DNA of 64,000 bases. Origin: Microcella sp. Lineage in GTDB: Bacteria; Actinomycetota; Actinomycetes; Actinomycetales; Microbacteriaceae. Below, in pieces: positions 41,638 through 51,733 of the stretch. Below the pieces are notes generated by a model, which did no database searches, was not told the origin of the DNA, and saw only the letters and a program-made list of their open reading frames with translations. Where the stretch lies: positions 1,612,001-1,676,000 of the forward strand of contig NZ_JAHHDS010000003.1 of the NCBI RefSeq assembly GCF_019739195.1, read 5' to 3'. The translations under genes and the position numbers were made by a program. Within the stretch, counting starts at the first letter, position 1. The number at the start of each line of letters is the position of its first letter.

Positions 41638-42092
41638 CTCAGGCTCTTCTCCATGCAGACGCTGAACTCGTCGCCGACGTACGGCCCGAAGTTCTCGATG
41701 TGACGATAGCCGCGCGCCTCGTAGAGCGCGATGGCGGCCAGTTGCTTCGGGCCGGTCTCTAACTGCAGGGTGTGGATGCTGCGCTCACGGGCCGCGGATT
41801 CCAGCGCATCCATGACCGCCGTCGCCACGCCGCGCCCGCGACCGGCCTCGCGCACGAACAGTCTCTTCAGCTCGCCTGATCCGTTGCCCCGGTCGACGAG
41901 GGCGGCCATGCCGAGCGCTGTGCCGTCGGGGTTGCGCGCGACGACCACGGTGACCCCGTCGGCGGCCAGTTCGTCGAGGTCGAGCATGTAGCAGCTGTCG
42001 GGCGGATACAGGCTCAGCGCGTAGGCGTCACCCTCGCGCAGCATGGCCTCGATCTCGGGCTGCTGGGGGCTCTCGATGGTGATGGTGGTCAC
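41634..42092 (-). CDS. GNAT-family N-acetyltransferase
   Basis: A 152-residue acetyltransferase. The acetyl-CoA loop is REAGRGRGVATAVMDALE, preceded by the strand ELKRLFV; the C-terminus has AIALYEARGYRHIENFGPY, the usual motif B. The substrate is unknown. GTG start at 42092. The 3' end overlaps the convergent membrane-protein gene by four bases. Confidence 0.9.
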   Translation of the reverse strand: MTTITIESPQQPEIEAMLREGDAYALSLYPPDSCYMLDLDELAADGVTVVVARNPDGTALGMAALVDRGNGSGELKRLFVREAGRGRGVATAVMDALESAARERSIHTLQLETGPKQLAAIALYEARGYRHIENFGPYVGDEFSVCMEKSLS

Positions 42093-42130
42093 GATCGGCC
42101 CAGAATATCGGCTGTCAGCACCGACTCGAG

Positions 42131-42319
42131 TAGTATGGAGGGTCGGCTGAAGACAGCGCGGGCACTCCGCGTGAGCAATTGTGTGTCTTCATGGCCGGTA
42201 CTCTCCGCCGATCGGCGGTCAGAGATCACCTCAAGATGTGACGGCCTCCAGTCGACGACTGCCTGGATTCGCGGCGCGCGTGCGCCGACGACGCTTCTTC
42301 GCACCACGCAGAAAGAACC
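42131..42319 (+). promoter_or_regulatory. Promoter and long leader of the DEAD-box helicase gene
   Basis: TAGTAT at 42131-42136 is a good -10 box, giving a leader of about 180 bases. The leader contains CCGCCGATCGGCGG (42204-42217), a perfect 14-base palindrome that could form a hairpin. Long structured leaders are common for cold-inducible RNA helicases; regulation by temperature is inference. Confidence 0.45.
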
Positions 42320-44278
42320 ATGCCTCAGAACAACAAGGGCGGCGCTTCGCGCAACCCCCAGAACTCCCGTACCTCGACCTCGGGTGGCGGCGCTCGCGCC
42401 AGCGCGCCCGGGTCACGCAGCCCGAAGCACCGCGGCTACCGCCCCGAAGACGCTGACGCGCCCGCCAAGAAGGCTCGCTGGAGCCGTGACGAGCGCGTCG
42501 ACCGCGGTCACGCCCCCGAGCGAGCGCGCCCTGAGTCGGCATCGCGCGACGAGCGCGCGCCGCGGGACGATCGCTATGGTCGACCGCAGCGCGACGACCG
42601 CGCCGGCCGCCCGCAGCGCGACGACCGCGCGCCGCGTGCACAGTACGACCTCTCCGCGCGCCCGCAACGGGATGACCGCTCAGGCCGCCCGCAGCGCGAT
42701 GACCGTTCTGGTGCAGCCCGCACCGGCACCGGCCGTGCGACGCACCGCCCCGACTGGCGCCCGAAGTCTGACACCGCAGGCTCGGCTCGCCCCGCCTACC
42801 GCGGTGGCCGCGACGACCGACCGGCGCGCGACTCTGCACGCGATTCTGCTCGCGACGAGCGTGCCGCCCGCAACGAGCGCTCCGCTCGTTCGTTCGACCG
42901 CGACGCCCGCCCTGCTCGCTCGACGGGTCGCGATGAGAGACCTGCCCGCACCTCTGACCGCGACGACCGGGCACCGCGCTCGTTCGACCGCGAGTCACGC
43001 CCCGAGCGCCGCGAGTCGAGCTTCTACCCGAGCCGCGACGCGAAGGCCGGCAAGGTCGACGACGTCCTGCTCGAACGCCTGACCGCTGACGCGGTCGTGG
43101 CGAAAGACGTCGAGGGCATCACGTTCCGCGACCTGGGCCTCGGCGACAACATCACGCGCACGCTCGAAGACCTTGGCGCGGTGCAGCCGTTCCCGATCCA
43201 GGCGGCGACGATTCCCGACGTGCTCGCCGGTAAAGACGTGCTCGGCCGCGGCCGCACGGGTTCGGGCAAGACCATCGCTTTCGGAGCCCCGCTCGTCGAG
43301 CGCCTCATGGAGAACGGCGGCGGCAAGAACCGTCAAATGGGCCGCGCCCCGCGCGCGCTCATCCTCGCGCCGACTCGTGAGCTCGCCCTGCAGATCGACG
43401 GCACTGTGCAGCCCATCGCCCGCAGTGTCGGTCTCTTCACGACGCAGATCTACGGCGGCGTGCCCCAGGGTCGCCAAGTCGGTGCCCTGCAGCGTGGTGT
43501 CGACATCATCATCGGCACCCCGGGCCGCATCGAAGACCTCATCGAGCAGGGTCGCCTCAACCTCAGCCAGGTCGAGGTCGTCGTGCTCGACGAGGCCGAC
43601 CACATGTGCGAGCTGGGCTTTCTCGAGCCGGTGCAGCGCATCATCCGCCGCACGAAGCGCGACAGCCAGAAGCTGCTGTTCTCGGCAACGCTCGACTCGG
43701 GTGTCGCCTCGCTGGTCTCGGAGTTCTTGCGCAACCCCTCGGTCTACGAGGTCGCCGGTGAAGACCAGAAGTCGTCGACGATCGAGCACAAGGTGCTGCT
43801 CGTCGAGCAGCGCGACAAGCGCGCGGTGATCGAGCAGCTCGCGGCAGGCTCGGGCAAGACTCTCGTCTTCGCCCGAACCCGAGCGTTCGCTGAAGAGCTC
43901 GCTGACCAGCTCGACGACGCCGGAATTCCGGCGGTCAGCCTGCACGGCGACCTCAACCAGGCACGCCGTTCGCGCAACCTCGAGAAGCTCACCAACGGGC
44001 GCGTGAAGGTTCTTGTGGCGACCGATGTCGCTGCGCGGGGCATCCACGTCGATGACATCTCTCTGGTCGTTCAGGCCGACGCCCCCGACGAGTACAAGAC
44101 CTACCTGCACCGCTCGGGCCGCACGGGTCGCGCGGGCAAGGTCGGCATGGTGGTGACGCTCATCACGAAGCCGCGTGCCCGTCGCTTCGACGAACTGCTG
44201 GGTCGCGCCGAGATCACCGCTGAGACCCACGCAGTGCGCCCCGGCGACCGTCTGCTCGACGAGCTCGCGGCCCTGTAA
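42320..44278 (+). CDS. DEAD-box RNA helicase with disordered Arg/Asp-rich N-terminus
   Basis: A 652-residue ATP-dependent RNA helicase. The catalytic core begins near residue 265 (FRDLGLGDNI) with Walker A GRTGSGKT at 311-318, PTREL at 351, DEAD at 424-427, SAT at 455-457, and HRSGRTGRAGK in the second domain. The first 240 residues are highly charged and repeat GRPQRDDR-like units four times between about 87 and 130, then DERPAR-like units. Such tails bind RNA and promote condensates in other helicases. It may assist ribosome assembly or mRNA decay, especially in the cold. Confidence 0.92.
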   Translation: MPQNNKGGASRNPQNSRTSTSGGGARASAPGSRSPKHRGYRPEDADAPAKKARWSRDERVDRGHAPERARPESASRDERAPRDDRYGRPQRDDRAGRPQRDDRAPRAQYDLSARPQRDDRSGRPQRDDRSGAARTGTGRATHRPDWRPKSDTAGSARPAYRGGRDDRPARDSARDSARDERAARNERSARSFDRDARPARSTGRDERPARTSDRDDRAPRSFDRESRPERRESSFYPSRDAKAGKVDDVLLERLTADAVVAKDVEGITFRDLGLGDNITRTLEDLGAVQPFPIQAATIPDVLAGKDVLGRGRTGSGKTIAFGAPLVERLMENGGGKNRQMGRAPRALILAPTRELALQIDGTVQPIARSVGLFTTQIYGGVPQGRQVGALQRGVDIIIGTPGRIEDLIEQGRLNLSQVEVVVLDEADHMCELGFLEPVQRIIRRTKRDSQKLLFSATLDSGVASLVSEFLRNPSVYEVAGEDQKSSTIEHKVLLVEQRDKRAVIEQLAAGSGKTLVFARTRAFAEELADQLDDAGIPAVSLHGDLNQARRSRNLEKLTNGRVKVLVATDVAARGIHVDDISLVVQADAPDEYKTYLHRSGRTGRAGKVGMVVTLITKPRARRFDELLGRAEITAETHAVRPGDRLLDELAAL

Positions 44279-44330
44279 CCCGAGCGCGGCACCCGCGCCA
44301 GCCCTGCGCGGTCCGCACCCCCGTCGCGCA

Positions 44331-44392
44331 GACTCGTGAAGTCAAGGAAGCACGCGACCGAAGTCGTCCAGACTTCCTTGACTTCACGAGTC
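44331..44392. terminator. 20-bp perfect inverted repeat between convergent genes
   Basis: GACTCGTGAAGTCAAGGAAG (44331-44350) is the exact reverse complement of 44373-44392, with a 22-base loop that can itself fold as CGAC-CGAA-GTCG. It may stop transcription from the helicase and EamA genes in both directions, but the arms are longer and less GC-rich than usual terminators, so it may be a dispersed element instead. Confidence 0.6.
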
Positions 44393-44394
44393 CC

Positions 44395-44509
44395 GCGCAG
44401 GCGGGCGACGGATGCTTGCGCAGGCGGGCGACGGATGCTTGCGCAGGCGGGCGACGGAGGCCCGCTCGGGCGGGCGGCGGATGCTTGCGCAGGCGGGCAG
44501 CGCGCGGGC
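44395..44509. repeat. 23-base tandem repeats
   Basis: Units begin at 44395, 44418, 44441, 44464 and 44487. The first two (GCGCAGGCGGGCGACGGATGCTT minus its last three bases given here as GCGCAGGCGGGCGACGGATG) are identical; the third and fourth differ at a few bases and the fifth decays. The period of 23 is not a multiple of three, so this is not coding. The array starts three bases after the inverted repeat. Confidence 0.8.
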
Positions 44510-44533
44510 GGCTGGAAGGCGTCGGATGCTCGC

Positions 44534-45577
44534 TCAGGCCGCGGCGAGCATCGCGCTCGCGGCCAGGGCGAGCGCGAGTCCGGCCCACTGCAGCGGCGCG
44601 ATGCGCTCACGCAGCACGACCGCCGCGAGCAAGATCGTGCCCGCCGGGTAGAGCGCCGTGAGCACGGAAACGACCGTGAGGTCGCCGAGCCGCAGGCCGA
44701 CGAGCACGATGATGTTGGCGATCGCGTCGAGCACCCCGCACGCGATCGCGAGCGCGAGACCACCGCGCCAGCCGCCGCGCAGCGCCGCGGCTGCCGCGGC
44801 GAGCAGGCTGGGGCGCGCGACACCGGCGGGAGCGCCGACCGCCGCAGGGTCGACCGGTGCGCCGGCAGACGCAGTCTCGTAAGGCGAGGTCGTGGCGCCA
44901 GAACCCTGCGACACGCGCGGGGCACCGTGGGTGCCGTCGAGCACCGCGGCCGGAGCATCCGTCGCCCGCACGTGCCGTCGCCCCGCGACGAAGGCGAGCA
45001 CGACGATGAGCGTCACCATGATGGTCGCGTTGACTGTGCGATTGGCGACGAGCGGAATCAGCCCCGAGTCGTCGGGCGTGAAGTCGATGAGAATGTAGAA
45101 GGCTCCGATGAGCACGCCCGAGGCGGTGGCCATGAGCAGCCCGCGCAGGGTTGGCCGCACCGCGCGCTGGTCGGGCACGAGCCCGACGAGAACCACGGCG
45201 ACGAGGGCCAGCGCGAACGCCGGGTAGGCGATCACGCCGAGCTCAGACCCGGTCGCGAGCCCCCACGTGAGCGGCACGATCGCCGACGTCACGGCCGTCA
45301 AGGGCGACAGGATGCTCATCGGTCCGATCGCGAGGCACGCGTAGAGCAGGGCGATCGCCGCAGCGCCCGTCGCACCCGAGAGCGCGCCCCAGAACAGCGC
45401 CTCGGCCGACCACACGCCCGGCACGATGAGCGCCCCGATGGCGAGCAGCAACACACCCGACAGCGCGCCGATCGCGGTGACGCGCAAGGCGCTGATGCGG
45501 CGAGCGGCGAGGCCGCCCAAGAAGTCGGCCGCGCCGTAGACCAGGGCGCCCGCGAGCCCGAGAACAACCGTGAGCAC
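44534..45577 (-). CDS. EamA/DMT-family transporter
   Basis: A 347-residue membrane protein with about ten helices in two EamA-like halves. It begins VVLGLAGALVYGAADFLGGL and ends with the second EamA signature region LGDLTVVSVLTALYPAGTIL followed by QWAGLALALAASAMLAAA. A polar loop of about 55 residues (HVRATDAPAAVLDGTHGAPR) divides the halves. Likely exports a metabolite, possibly an amino acid; with cysK-cysE next door a thiol compound is conceivable but unproven. GTG start with GGAGG upstream. Confidence 0.88.
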   Translation of the reverse strand: MLTVVLGLAGALVYGAADFLGGLAARRISALRVTAIGALSGVLLLAIGALIVPGVWSAEALFWGALSGATGAAAIALLYACLAIGPMSILSPLTAVTSAIVPLTWGLATGSELGVIAYPAFALALVAVVLVGLVPDQRAVRPTLRGLLMATASGVLIGAFYILIDFTPDDSGLIPLVANRTVNATIMVTLIVVLAFVAGRRHVRATDAPAAVLDGTHGAPRVSQGSGATTSPYETASAGAPVDPAAVGAPAGVARPSLLAAAAAALRGGWRGGLALAIACGVLDAIANIIVLVGLRLGDLTVVSVLTALYPAGTILLAAVVLRERIAPLQWAGLALALAASAMLAAA

Positions 45578-45692
45578 AGTGGCGCACCTCCTCGGGCGAT
45601 TCTGGCAGGAGGGGAATGCTGGAGCGAATCCGAGGGTTGTCGTCGACGGATGCCCGCACCGTCATATTCGCGCGACCGCGGTGTGCCGCCCG

Positions 45693-45698
45693 TACCCT
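45693..45698 (+). promoter_or_regulatory. Candidate -10 box of cysK-cysE
   Basis: TACCCT lies about 60 bases before the cysK start; AAGGAG at 45739 region serves as ribosome site. I see no S-box or T-box leader in 45578-45757. Confidence 0.35.
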
Positions 45699-45757
45699 AG
45701 AACCACAGACCTCCGCCACCACCACGGACCCGACCCTCTTCTCAAGGAGACACCCTC

Positions 45758-46693
45758 ATGGCCCGCATCTACTCCGACATCACGCAGGTGTTCGGCAACA
45801 CCCCGCTGGTGACGCTCAACTCGGTCACCGATGGCGCTGGCGCCACGGTGCTCGCGAAGCTCGAGTTCTACAACCCCTCCGCGAGCGTGAAAGACCGCCT
45901 CGGTTTCGCCATCGTCGAAGCGGCCGAGAAGAGCGGCGAGCTGAAGCCCGGCGGCACGATCGTCGAGGCCACGAGCGGCAACACCGGCATCGCCCTCGCC
46001 ATGATCGGTGCGGCACGCGGCTACAAGACTGTGCTCACGATGCCCGAGACCATGAGCAACGAGCGCAAGATGCTGCTCAAGGCCTACGGGGCCGAGCTCA
46101 TTCTCACGCCCGGCAGTGAGGGCATGAAGGGCGCCGTTGCGGCCGCCGAGAAGATCGTTGCCGAGCGGCCAGGCACGGTGCTCGCCCGCCAGTTCGAGAA
46201 CGAGGCGAACGCTGAGATTCACCGCCGCACGACGGGCCCCGAGGTCTACAACGACACTGACGGCGCCGTCGACATCTTCGTCTCGGGTGTCGGCACCGGC
46301 GGCACGCTGACCGGCACCGGCCAGTACCTCAAGCAGCAGAAGCCCGGCGTGCAGGTCGTCGCGGTCGAGCCGCTCGAGAGCCCTATTCTCAACGGCGGCG
46401 CCCCCGGCCCACACAAGATCGCCGGCATCGGCGCCAACTTCGTGCCCGCCGTGCTCGACCGCGAGGTCTACGACGAGGTCATTGACGTGAACATCGAGCA
46501 GGCGGTCGCCATGGCCCGCCGACTCTCGGCCGAAGAGGGCATCCTCGCCGGCATCTCGTCGGGCGCCACGGTGCACGCCGCTGTCGAGCTCGCGAAGCGC
46601 CCCGAGAACGCGGGCAAGACCATCGTCGTCATCGTGGCCAGCTACGGCGAGCGCTACCTGTCGAGCGTGCTCTACGACGACCTTCGCGCGTAG
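45758..46693 (+). CDS. cysK: Cysteine synthase A
   Basis: O-acetylserine sulfhydrylase, a PLP enzyme that makes cysteine from O-acetylserine and sulfide. The 311-residue length is normal. PLP lysine is Lys45 in [11 protein letters not shown]; the substrate loop is TSGNTGIAL (72-80), and [14 protein letters not shown] binds the phosphate of PLP. The C-terminus has the typical [12 protein letters not shown]. The next gene encodes its partner serine acetyltransferase. Confidence 0.97.
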   Translation: MARIYSDITQVFGNTPLVTLNSVTDGAGATVLAKLEFYNPSASVKDRLGFAIVEAAEKSGELKPGGTIVEATSGNTGIALAMIGAARGYKTVLTMPETMSNERKMLLKAYGAELILTPGSEGMKGAVAAAEKIVAERPGTVLARQFENEANAEIHRRTTGPEVYNDTDGAVDIFVSGVGTGGTLTGTGQYLKQQKPGVQVVAVEPLESPILNGGAPGPHKIAGIGANFVPAVLDREVYDEVIDVNIEQAVAMARRLSAEEGILAGISSGATVHAAVELAKRPENAGKTIVVIVASYGERYLSSVLYDDLRA

Positions 46694-47260
46694 ATGGGCA
46701 TGCGGGAGGACATCCGCACCGCCCGATTGCGCGACCCGGCCGCGCGGTCGGGCCTCGAGGTCTTTCTCACCAGCGTCGGGCTGCACGCCGTGTGGTGGTA
46801 CCGCATCGCGAACCGGCTCTGGCGGTGGCGCCTGCGGCTGCTCGCGCGCATGATCTCGCAGGGCGCGCGCTGGTGGACAGGCATCGAGATTCACCCGGGC
46901 GCGACCATCGGCCGCCGCCTCTTCATCGACCACGGCATGGGCGTCGTCATCGGCGAGACCGCTGAGATCGGCGACGACGTCATGCTGTATCACGGCGTCA
47001 CGCTCGGCGGCCGAACACTCGAGAAGGTCAAGAGGCACCCGACCGTGCACGATGGCGTGCTCATCGGCGCTGGGGCGACGGTGCTCGGCCCCATCACGAT
47101 CGGCGCGCGCTCGCAGATCGGCGCGCTCGCCCTCGTGACGAAGGATGTTCCTGCCGACTCGGTCGCCACCGGAATTCCCGCAACCTCCCGCCCCCTCGAT
47201 CGCGGCGCGGGCACCACGGGCGCCGACGGCTTTCTCATCGACCCGGCCATCCACATCTAG
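46694..47260 (+). CDS. cysE: Serine O-acetyltransferase
   Basis: A 188-residue acetyltransferase of the short EpsC type that makes O-acetylserine. The left-handed beta-helix is visible from [20 protein letters not shown] through [13 protein letters not shown] and LYHGVTLGG to [15 protein letters not shown]. The C-terminal residue is Ile after a short tail (FLIDPAIHI), as required for docking into CysK in the cysteine-synthase complex. The ATG directly follows the cysK stop, giving coupled translation. Confidence 0.95.
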   Translation: MGMREDIRTARLRDPAARSGLEVFLTSVGLHAVWWYRIANRLWRWRLRLLARMISQGARWWTGIEIHPGATIGRRLFIDHGMGVVIGETAEIGDDVMLYHGVTLGGRTLEKVKRHPTVHDGVLIGAGATVLGPITIGARSQIGALALVTKDVPADSVATGIPATSRPLDRGAGTTGADGFLIDPAIHI

Positions 47261-47336
47261 GGCGCCGCAGGACCTTCTGCCCTTGCCCGCGGTGCCGGTC
47301 GGGCGCATGCTGAGCAGTCTGAGAGAGTGAGGCTCG

Positions 47337-48971
47337 ATGACGGCTCGGGGCTACGTGCTCGGCCTGCTTCCGCGGCGCGCTGACTACGCGATGGTGCGGC
47401 GCACCTGGAAGGGCGACCTCATCGCGGGCCTGACGGTCGGCATCGTCGCACTGCCGCTCGCGCTGGCGTTCGGCGTGAGCTCGGGCGCGGGTGCCGAGGC
47501 CGGGCTCATCACCGCCATCGTGGCCGGACTCGTCGCTGCCGTGTTCGGCGGCTCGAACATCCAAGTTTCGGGGCCGACCGGTGCGATGGTTGTCGTGCTC
47601 GGGCCCATCGTCGCGGCGCAGGGCGCGGGGGTCGTGGCGCTCGTCACCATCATGGCGGGCATCATGGTGCTCATCGCCGCGGTGCTGCGGCTCGGGCGCG
47701 CGGTCGCGGTGATTCCGTGGCCCGTCATCGAGGGCTTCACGCTCGGCATCGCCGTCATCATCTTCTTACAGCAGGTGCCCGCCGCACTCGGGGCACCGGC
47801 GGGGCCGAGCCCCAACTCGCTCGTCGCCGCTGTGCAGACCGTCGTCGCGACCGACTGGGCCGCGGCACTCGTGCCGCTCGCGATCGTCGCGGTGGTCGCC
47901 GTCATCATGGTCGTCGCACCGCTCGTGCGCCCCTGGGTGCCCGGCTCGATCATTGCGATCATTGTCGTCACGGTGATCACGACCTGGCTGGCGCTGCCGG
48001 TCGACACGATCGGCACTCTTCCTGCCGCGCTGCCCGCGCCCGGACTGCCGAGTCTGTCGGGGGTCGACATCGCGGCACTGCTGATTCCGGCTGCCACGAT
48101 CGCGGCGCTCGCTGCCATCGAGTCTCTGCTCTCCGCGCGCGTGGGTGCCTCGCTCGCCGACACCGGCCGGCTCGACCCCGACCGCGAGCTCGTCGGCCAG
48201 GGTCTCGCCTCGGTGGCTTCGGGACTCTTCGGCGGCATGCCCGCCACGGGAGCCATCGCCCGCACGGCCGTGAACGTGCGGGCCGGCGGGCGGTCGCGGC
48301 TCGCGGCGATCATCCACTCGATCGTGCTCATCGGTGTCGTCTACCTGGCCAGCACGATTGTCGCGACCATTCCGCTCGCCGCGCTCTCGGGCGTGCTCAT
48401 GGTCACGGCGGTGCGCATGGTCTCGGTGTCGACCGTGCGGCGCATCGTCACGGCGACGCGGTCTGACGCGCTCATCTTTGTCGCGACCGCCGCCGTCACG
48501 ATCGCCTTCGACCTCATCATCGCGGTGGGCATCGGCATCCTCGCGGCTGGCATCATCGCGCTGCGCACGCTCGCGGCCTCGAGCGGGGTGCACCGCGAGC
48601 CGCTGCCGGGCGAGCCGCAGCCCGGTGATGAGCGCATCGCGCTCTTCCGCCTCGACGGTGCCCTGTTCTTCGGCGCGGCCGAGCGGCTCACCGACGCCAT
48701 CAGCGAGACGGCGGGGGCGAGCGTCGTCATCGTGCGGCTCTCGCAGATCCGCGACCTCGATGCGACGGGCGCCCGCGTCATCGTCGAGCTCATCGAGGGT
48801 CTTGAGCGACGGGGCATCACCGTCATCATCAAGGGCATTCAAGAGCGGCACCTTCGGCTCGCGACCCGCGTCGGCGTCGTCGGAGCGCTGCGGCACCCGA
48901 ACCACCTCGTCGCCTCCCTCGACGATGCGGTCGAGCACGCGCGTTCGCACATCCTGCGCGAGACGCCCTGA
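47337..48971 (+). CDS. SulP-family anion transporter with STAS domain
   Basis: A 544-residue transporter of the SLC26/SulP family. The membrane part begins near [20 protein letters not shown] with the [17 protein letters not shown] signature, and the STAS domain spans about residues 425-540 ([32 protein letters not shown]). It may import sulfate or bicarbonate. Being downstream of cysK-cysE favours sulfate. It starts 76 bases after cysE, so it may have its own promoter. Confidence 0.92.
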   Translation: MTARGYVLGLLPRRADYAMVRRTWKGDLIAGLTVGIVALPLALAFGVSSGAGAEAGLITAIVAGLVAAVFGGSNIQVSGPTGAMVVVLGPIVAAQGAGVVALVTIMAGIMVLIAAVLRLGRAVAVIPWPVIEGFTLGIAVIIFLQQVPAALGAPAGPSPNSLVAAVQTVVATDWAAALVPLAIVAVVAVIMVVAPLVRPWVPGSIIAIIVVTVITTWLALPVDTIGTLPAALPAPGLPSLSGVDIAALLIPAATIAALAAIESLLSARVGASLADTGRLDPDRELVGQGLASVASGLFGGMPATGAIARTAVNVRAGGRSRLAAIIHSIVLIGVVYLASTIVATIPLAALSGVLMVTAVRMVSVSTVRRIVTATRSDALIFVATAAVTIAFDLIIAVGIGILAAGIIALRTLAASSGVHREPLPGEPQPGDERIALFRLDGALFFGAAERLTDAISETAGASVVIVRLSQIRDLDATGARVIVELIEGLERRGITVIIKGIQERHLRLATRVGVVGALRHPNHLVASLDDAVEHARSHILRETP

Positions 48972-48989
48972 GCAGTCAGCGGTGCCGGG

Positions 48990-48995
48990 TAGCCT
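48990..48995 (+). promoter_or_regulatory. Leaderless -10 box of recQ
   Basis: TAGCCT ends 7 bases before the GTG at 49003. Confidence 0.5.
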
Positions 48996-49002
48996 GGGGC
49001 GA

Positions 49003-50949
49003 GTGACCACGACCGCCGCCACTCCCCAGCAGGTGCTCGAGACGGTCTTCGGCTACCCCGCCTTTCGCGGTGAGCAGCAGGCCATCATCGATCACGTCGT
49101 CGGCGGCGGTGATGCCCTCGTGCTCATGCCGACGGGCGGCGGCAAGAGCCTCTGTTACCAGATTCCCGCGCTCGTGCGCGAGGGCGTCGGCGTCGTCATC
49201 TCGCCACTCATCGCGTTGATGAAAGACCAGGTGGATGCTCTCGCGGCGGTCGGCGCCCGCGCGGCCTTTCTCAACTCGACCCAGTCGCCCGATGAGCGCC
49301 GGGCCGTCGAGGCCGCCCTGCTCGCGGGAGAGGTCGATCTGCTCTACATGGCGCCCGAACGCGTCACCGTGCCGAGCACTGCCGAGCTGCTCGACCGCAT
49401 CACGGTCTCACTCTTTGCGATCGACGAGGCGCACTGCGTGTCGCAGTGGGGGCACGACTTCAGGCCTGACTATTTGGCACTGTCACTGCTGCACGAGCGC
49501 TGGCCGAGCATCCCGCGCATCGCCCTCACGGCGACGGCGACCGACGCGACCGCGCGCGAGATCGTCACCCGGCTCGATCTCGGTCGGGCCCGGCAGTTCG
49601 TGGCGAGCTTCGACCGGCCGAACATTCAGTACCGCATCGAGCCGAAGAACCAGCCCGTGCAGCAGTTGCTGCAGCTGATCCGCAGCGAGCACCCCGGCGA
49701 CGCGGGCATCGTCTACTGCTTGTCGCGGGCGAGCGTCGAAAAGACAGCGATCGCGCTTGCCGAGCACGGTATTCCTGCGCTTCCGTATCACGCAGGCCTC
49801 GACGCAGCCACACGTTCGAACCACCAGTCGCGCTTTCTGCGCGAAGAGGGCATCGTCATGGTCGCGACGATCGCGTTCGGCATGGGCATCGACAAGCCCG
49901 ACGTGCGCTTCGTCGCACATCTCGACCTGCCGAAGAGCGTCGAGGGCTACTACCAAGAGACGGGGCGTGCCGGGCGTGACGGGCTGCCTGCGACGGCCTG
50001 GCTCGCCTACGGTCTGCAAGACGTCGTGCAGCAGCGCCAGATGATCGAGCGCAGCGAGGGCAACGCCACCTACAAGCGGCGAATGGGGCAACTGCTCGAC
50101 GCCATGCTCGCGCTGTGCGAGACGGTCGAGTGCCGGCGGGTGCAGCTGCTCGCCTACTTCGGGCAGCAGTCAACCCCGTGCGGCAACTGCGACACCTGCC
50201 TGTCACCGCCCGAAGCATTCGACGGCACCGTGCCGGCGCAGAAGCTGCTCTCGACCGTCGTGCGGCTCGACCGTGAGCGCAACCAGCGCTATGGTGCAGG
50301 GCAGCTCATCGACATCCTGCTGGGCAAGCGCACCCCGCGCGTCGAGCAGCTCGGGCACACCGAACTCAGCACCTTTGGCATCGGCACCGAGCTGGGCGAG
50401 CAAGAGTGGCGCGGCGTCGTGCGGCAGCTGCTCGCCCAAGGCCTGCTCGCGGTGCAGGGCGAGTACGGCACGCTCGGCATCACCGAGAGCAGTGCCGCGG
50501 TGCTCAAGGGCGAGCGCGAGGTGCGGCTGCGCCGTGAAGCCCCTCGCACCAGCCGCGCGTCTCGGGGGTCGAAGCGCTCGGCGCCGAGCGACCTGCCGGC
50601 CGAGGCCGCCGGGTTGTTCGAGCGGCTGCGCGCGTGGCGAGCATCCACCGCGAGGGCTCTCGAGGCACCCGCCTACATCGTCTTCGGCGACGCGACGCTG
50701 CGCGGCATCGCGCTCACCGAGCCGGCGACGCTCGACGAGCTTGGGCAGGTGAGCGGGGTCGGCGCGGCCAAGCTCGAGAAGTTCGGCGCAGCCGTGCTTG
50801 CGATCGTGCGGGGTGACGAACCAGCCGCTGCTGCGTCGCGTGACGAGCCCGCCTTCGCCGACGAGCCGCCCTTCGCCGACGAGCCCCCTTACCCCGACGA
50901 GCCGCCCTACTTGGATGAACCGTTCAACGACATTCCCCCGCCGGAATAG
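49003..50949 (+). CDS. recQ: ATP-dependent DNA helicase RecQ
   Basis: A 648-residue 3'-5' DNA helicase for repair and recombination. Walker A MPTGGGKS is at 42-49 (Lys48) and DEAH at 141-144, followed by [13 protein letters not shown]. The zinc-binding cysteines are in [15 protein letters not shown] and CGNCDTC; a winged-helix region and an HRDC domain (near [19 protein letters not shown]) follow. The last 46 residues repeat DEPP-like acidic units. The true GTG start at 49003 lies inside a longer open frame. It belongs to an independent transcript. Confidence 0.95.
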   Translation: MTTTAATPQQVLETVFGYPAFRGEQQAIIDHVVGGGDALVLMPTGGGKSLCYQIPALVREGVGVVISPLIALMKDQVDALAAVGARAAFLNSTQSPDERRAVEAALLAGEVDLLYMAPERVTVPSTAELLDRITVSLFAIDEAHCVSQWGHDFRPDYLALSLLHERWPSIPRIALTATATDATAREIVTRLDLGRARQFVASFDRPNIQYRIEPKNQPVQQLLQLIRSEHPGDAGIVYCLSRASVEKTAIALAEHGIPALPYHAGLDAATRSNHQSRFLREEGIVMVATIAFGMGIDKPDVRFVAHLDLPKSVEGYYQETGRAGRDGLPATAWLAYGLQDVVQQRQMIERSEGNATYKRRMGQLLDAMLALCETVECRRVQLLAYFGQQSTPCGNCDTCLSPPEAFDGTVPAQKLLSTVVRLDRERNQRYGAGQLIDILLGKRTPRVEQLGHTELSTFGIGTELGEQEWRGVVRQLLAQGLLAVQGEYGTLGITESSAAVLKGEREVRLRREAPRTSRASRGSKRSAPSDLPAEAAGLFERLRAWRASTARALEAPAYIVFGDATLRGIALTEPATLDELGQVSGVGAAKLEKFGAAVLAIVRGDEPAAAASRDEPAFADEPPFADEPPYPDEPPYLDEPFNDIPPPE

Positions 50950-50970
50950 GCCGCGTGCCACGATGAACAC

Positions 50971-51681
50971 ATGCTGACCTTCGTCGCCCGCGCGTTCGTC
51001 GCGCCTCTCGCGAAGGCGATCTGGCGGCCGACGATCATCGGTCGCGACAACGTGCCCGTCGAGGGCGGCGTCGTCGTCGCGAGCAACCACTTGTCGTTCA
51101 TCGACTCAATCATCATCAGCATGCTGGCCAGCCGTCGAGTGAGTTTCTTAGCGAAAGAGGAGTATTTCACCGGCACGGGGCTCAGGGGCGCGATCTCACG
51201 TAGCTTCTTCACGAGCGTCGGCGCGATCCCGGTCAAGCGCGGTGCGGGCCAGGCCGCTCAAGAGGCGCTCGATGCCGGGCTCGCCAAGATCGAGGCCGGC
51301 GAGGCCTTCTCGATCTACCCCGAAGGCACGCGCTCGCGCGATGGGCGGCTCTACCGGGGCAAGACCGGTGTCGCCTGGCTCGCGCTGACAGCCGGCGTGC
51401 CCGTTGTACCCGTGGCGCTCACGGGCACCCAGAACCTGCAGCCGGTCGGCTCGAAGCGCATCCGCCGCGCGAAGATCACGATCGAGTTCGGCGAGCCGAT
51501 GGATCTCTCGTCGTTCGGCGCCGCGAACTCTGGCCGTGCGCGTCGACACGCGACCGATGCACTCATGCTGCGCATCCAGGCGATGAGCGGGCAAGAGTAC
51601 GTCGACCACTACAACGAGCCGCCGCCCGCGAACGTGGGTGAGCGCGTCCGTCGCTTTTTTCGCACCCGGTCTGAGCTTTAG
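50971..51681 (+). CDS. Lysophospholipid acyltransferase (PlsC-like)
   Basis: A 236-residue membrane-associated acyltransferase that adds a fatty acid to a lysophospholipid. The catalytic HX4D is at His40-Asp45 (NHLSFID) and the glycerophosphate motif is YPEGTRSRDG near 118. The family strand VPVVPVALTG follows. CACGAT 6 bases before ATG is a weak leaderless box. Specificity could be 1-acylglycerol-3-phosphate, as in PlsC. Confidence 0.9.
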   Translation: MLTFVARAFVAPLAKAIWRPTIIGRDNVPVEGGVVVASNHLSFIDSIIISMLASRRVSFLAKEEYFTGTGLRGAISRSFFTSVGAIPVKRGAGQAAQEALDAGLAKIEAGEAFSIYPEGTRSRDGRLYRGKTGVAWLALTAGVPVVPVALTGTQNLQPVGSKRIRRAKITIEFGEPMDLSSFGAANSGRARRHATDALMLRIQAMSGQEYVDHYNEPPPANVGERVRRFFRTRSEL

Positions 51682-51733
51682 CGCAGACAGAAAACGCAGC
51701 GAGCTCTAGCCCCTCAGCACCGGCGCACAAGCA

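Noticed and set aside
44395-44509. Tandem 23-base units as a CRISPR array
   Set aside because: Units are contiguous with no spacers and no cas genes are nearby.
44336-45700. Forward open frame crossing the 23-base tandem repeats
   Set aside because: Repeat period is not a multiple of three, and it lies antisense to the EamA transporter.
45662-47308. 548-codon open frame antisense to cysK-cysE
   Set aside because: Both forward genes are certain; the reverse product matches nothing recognisable.
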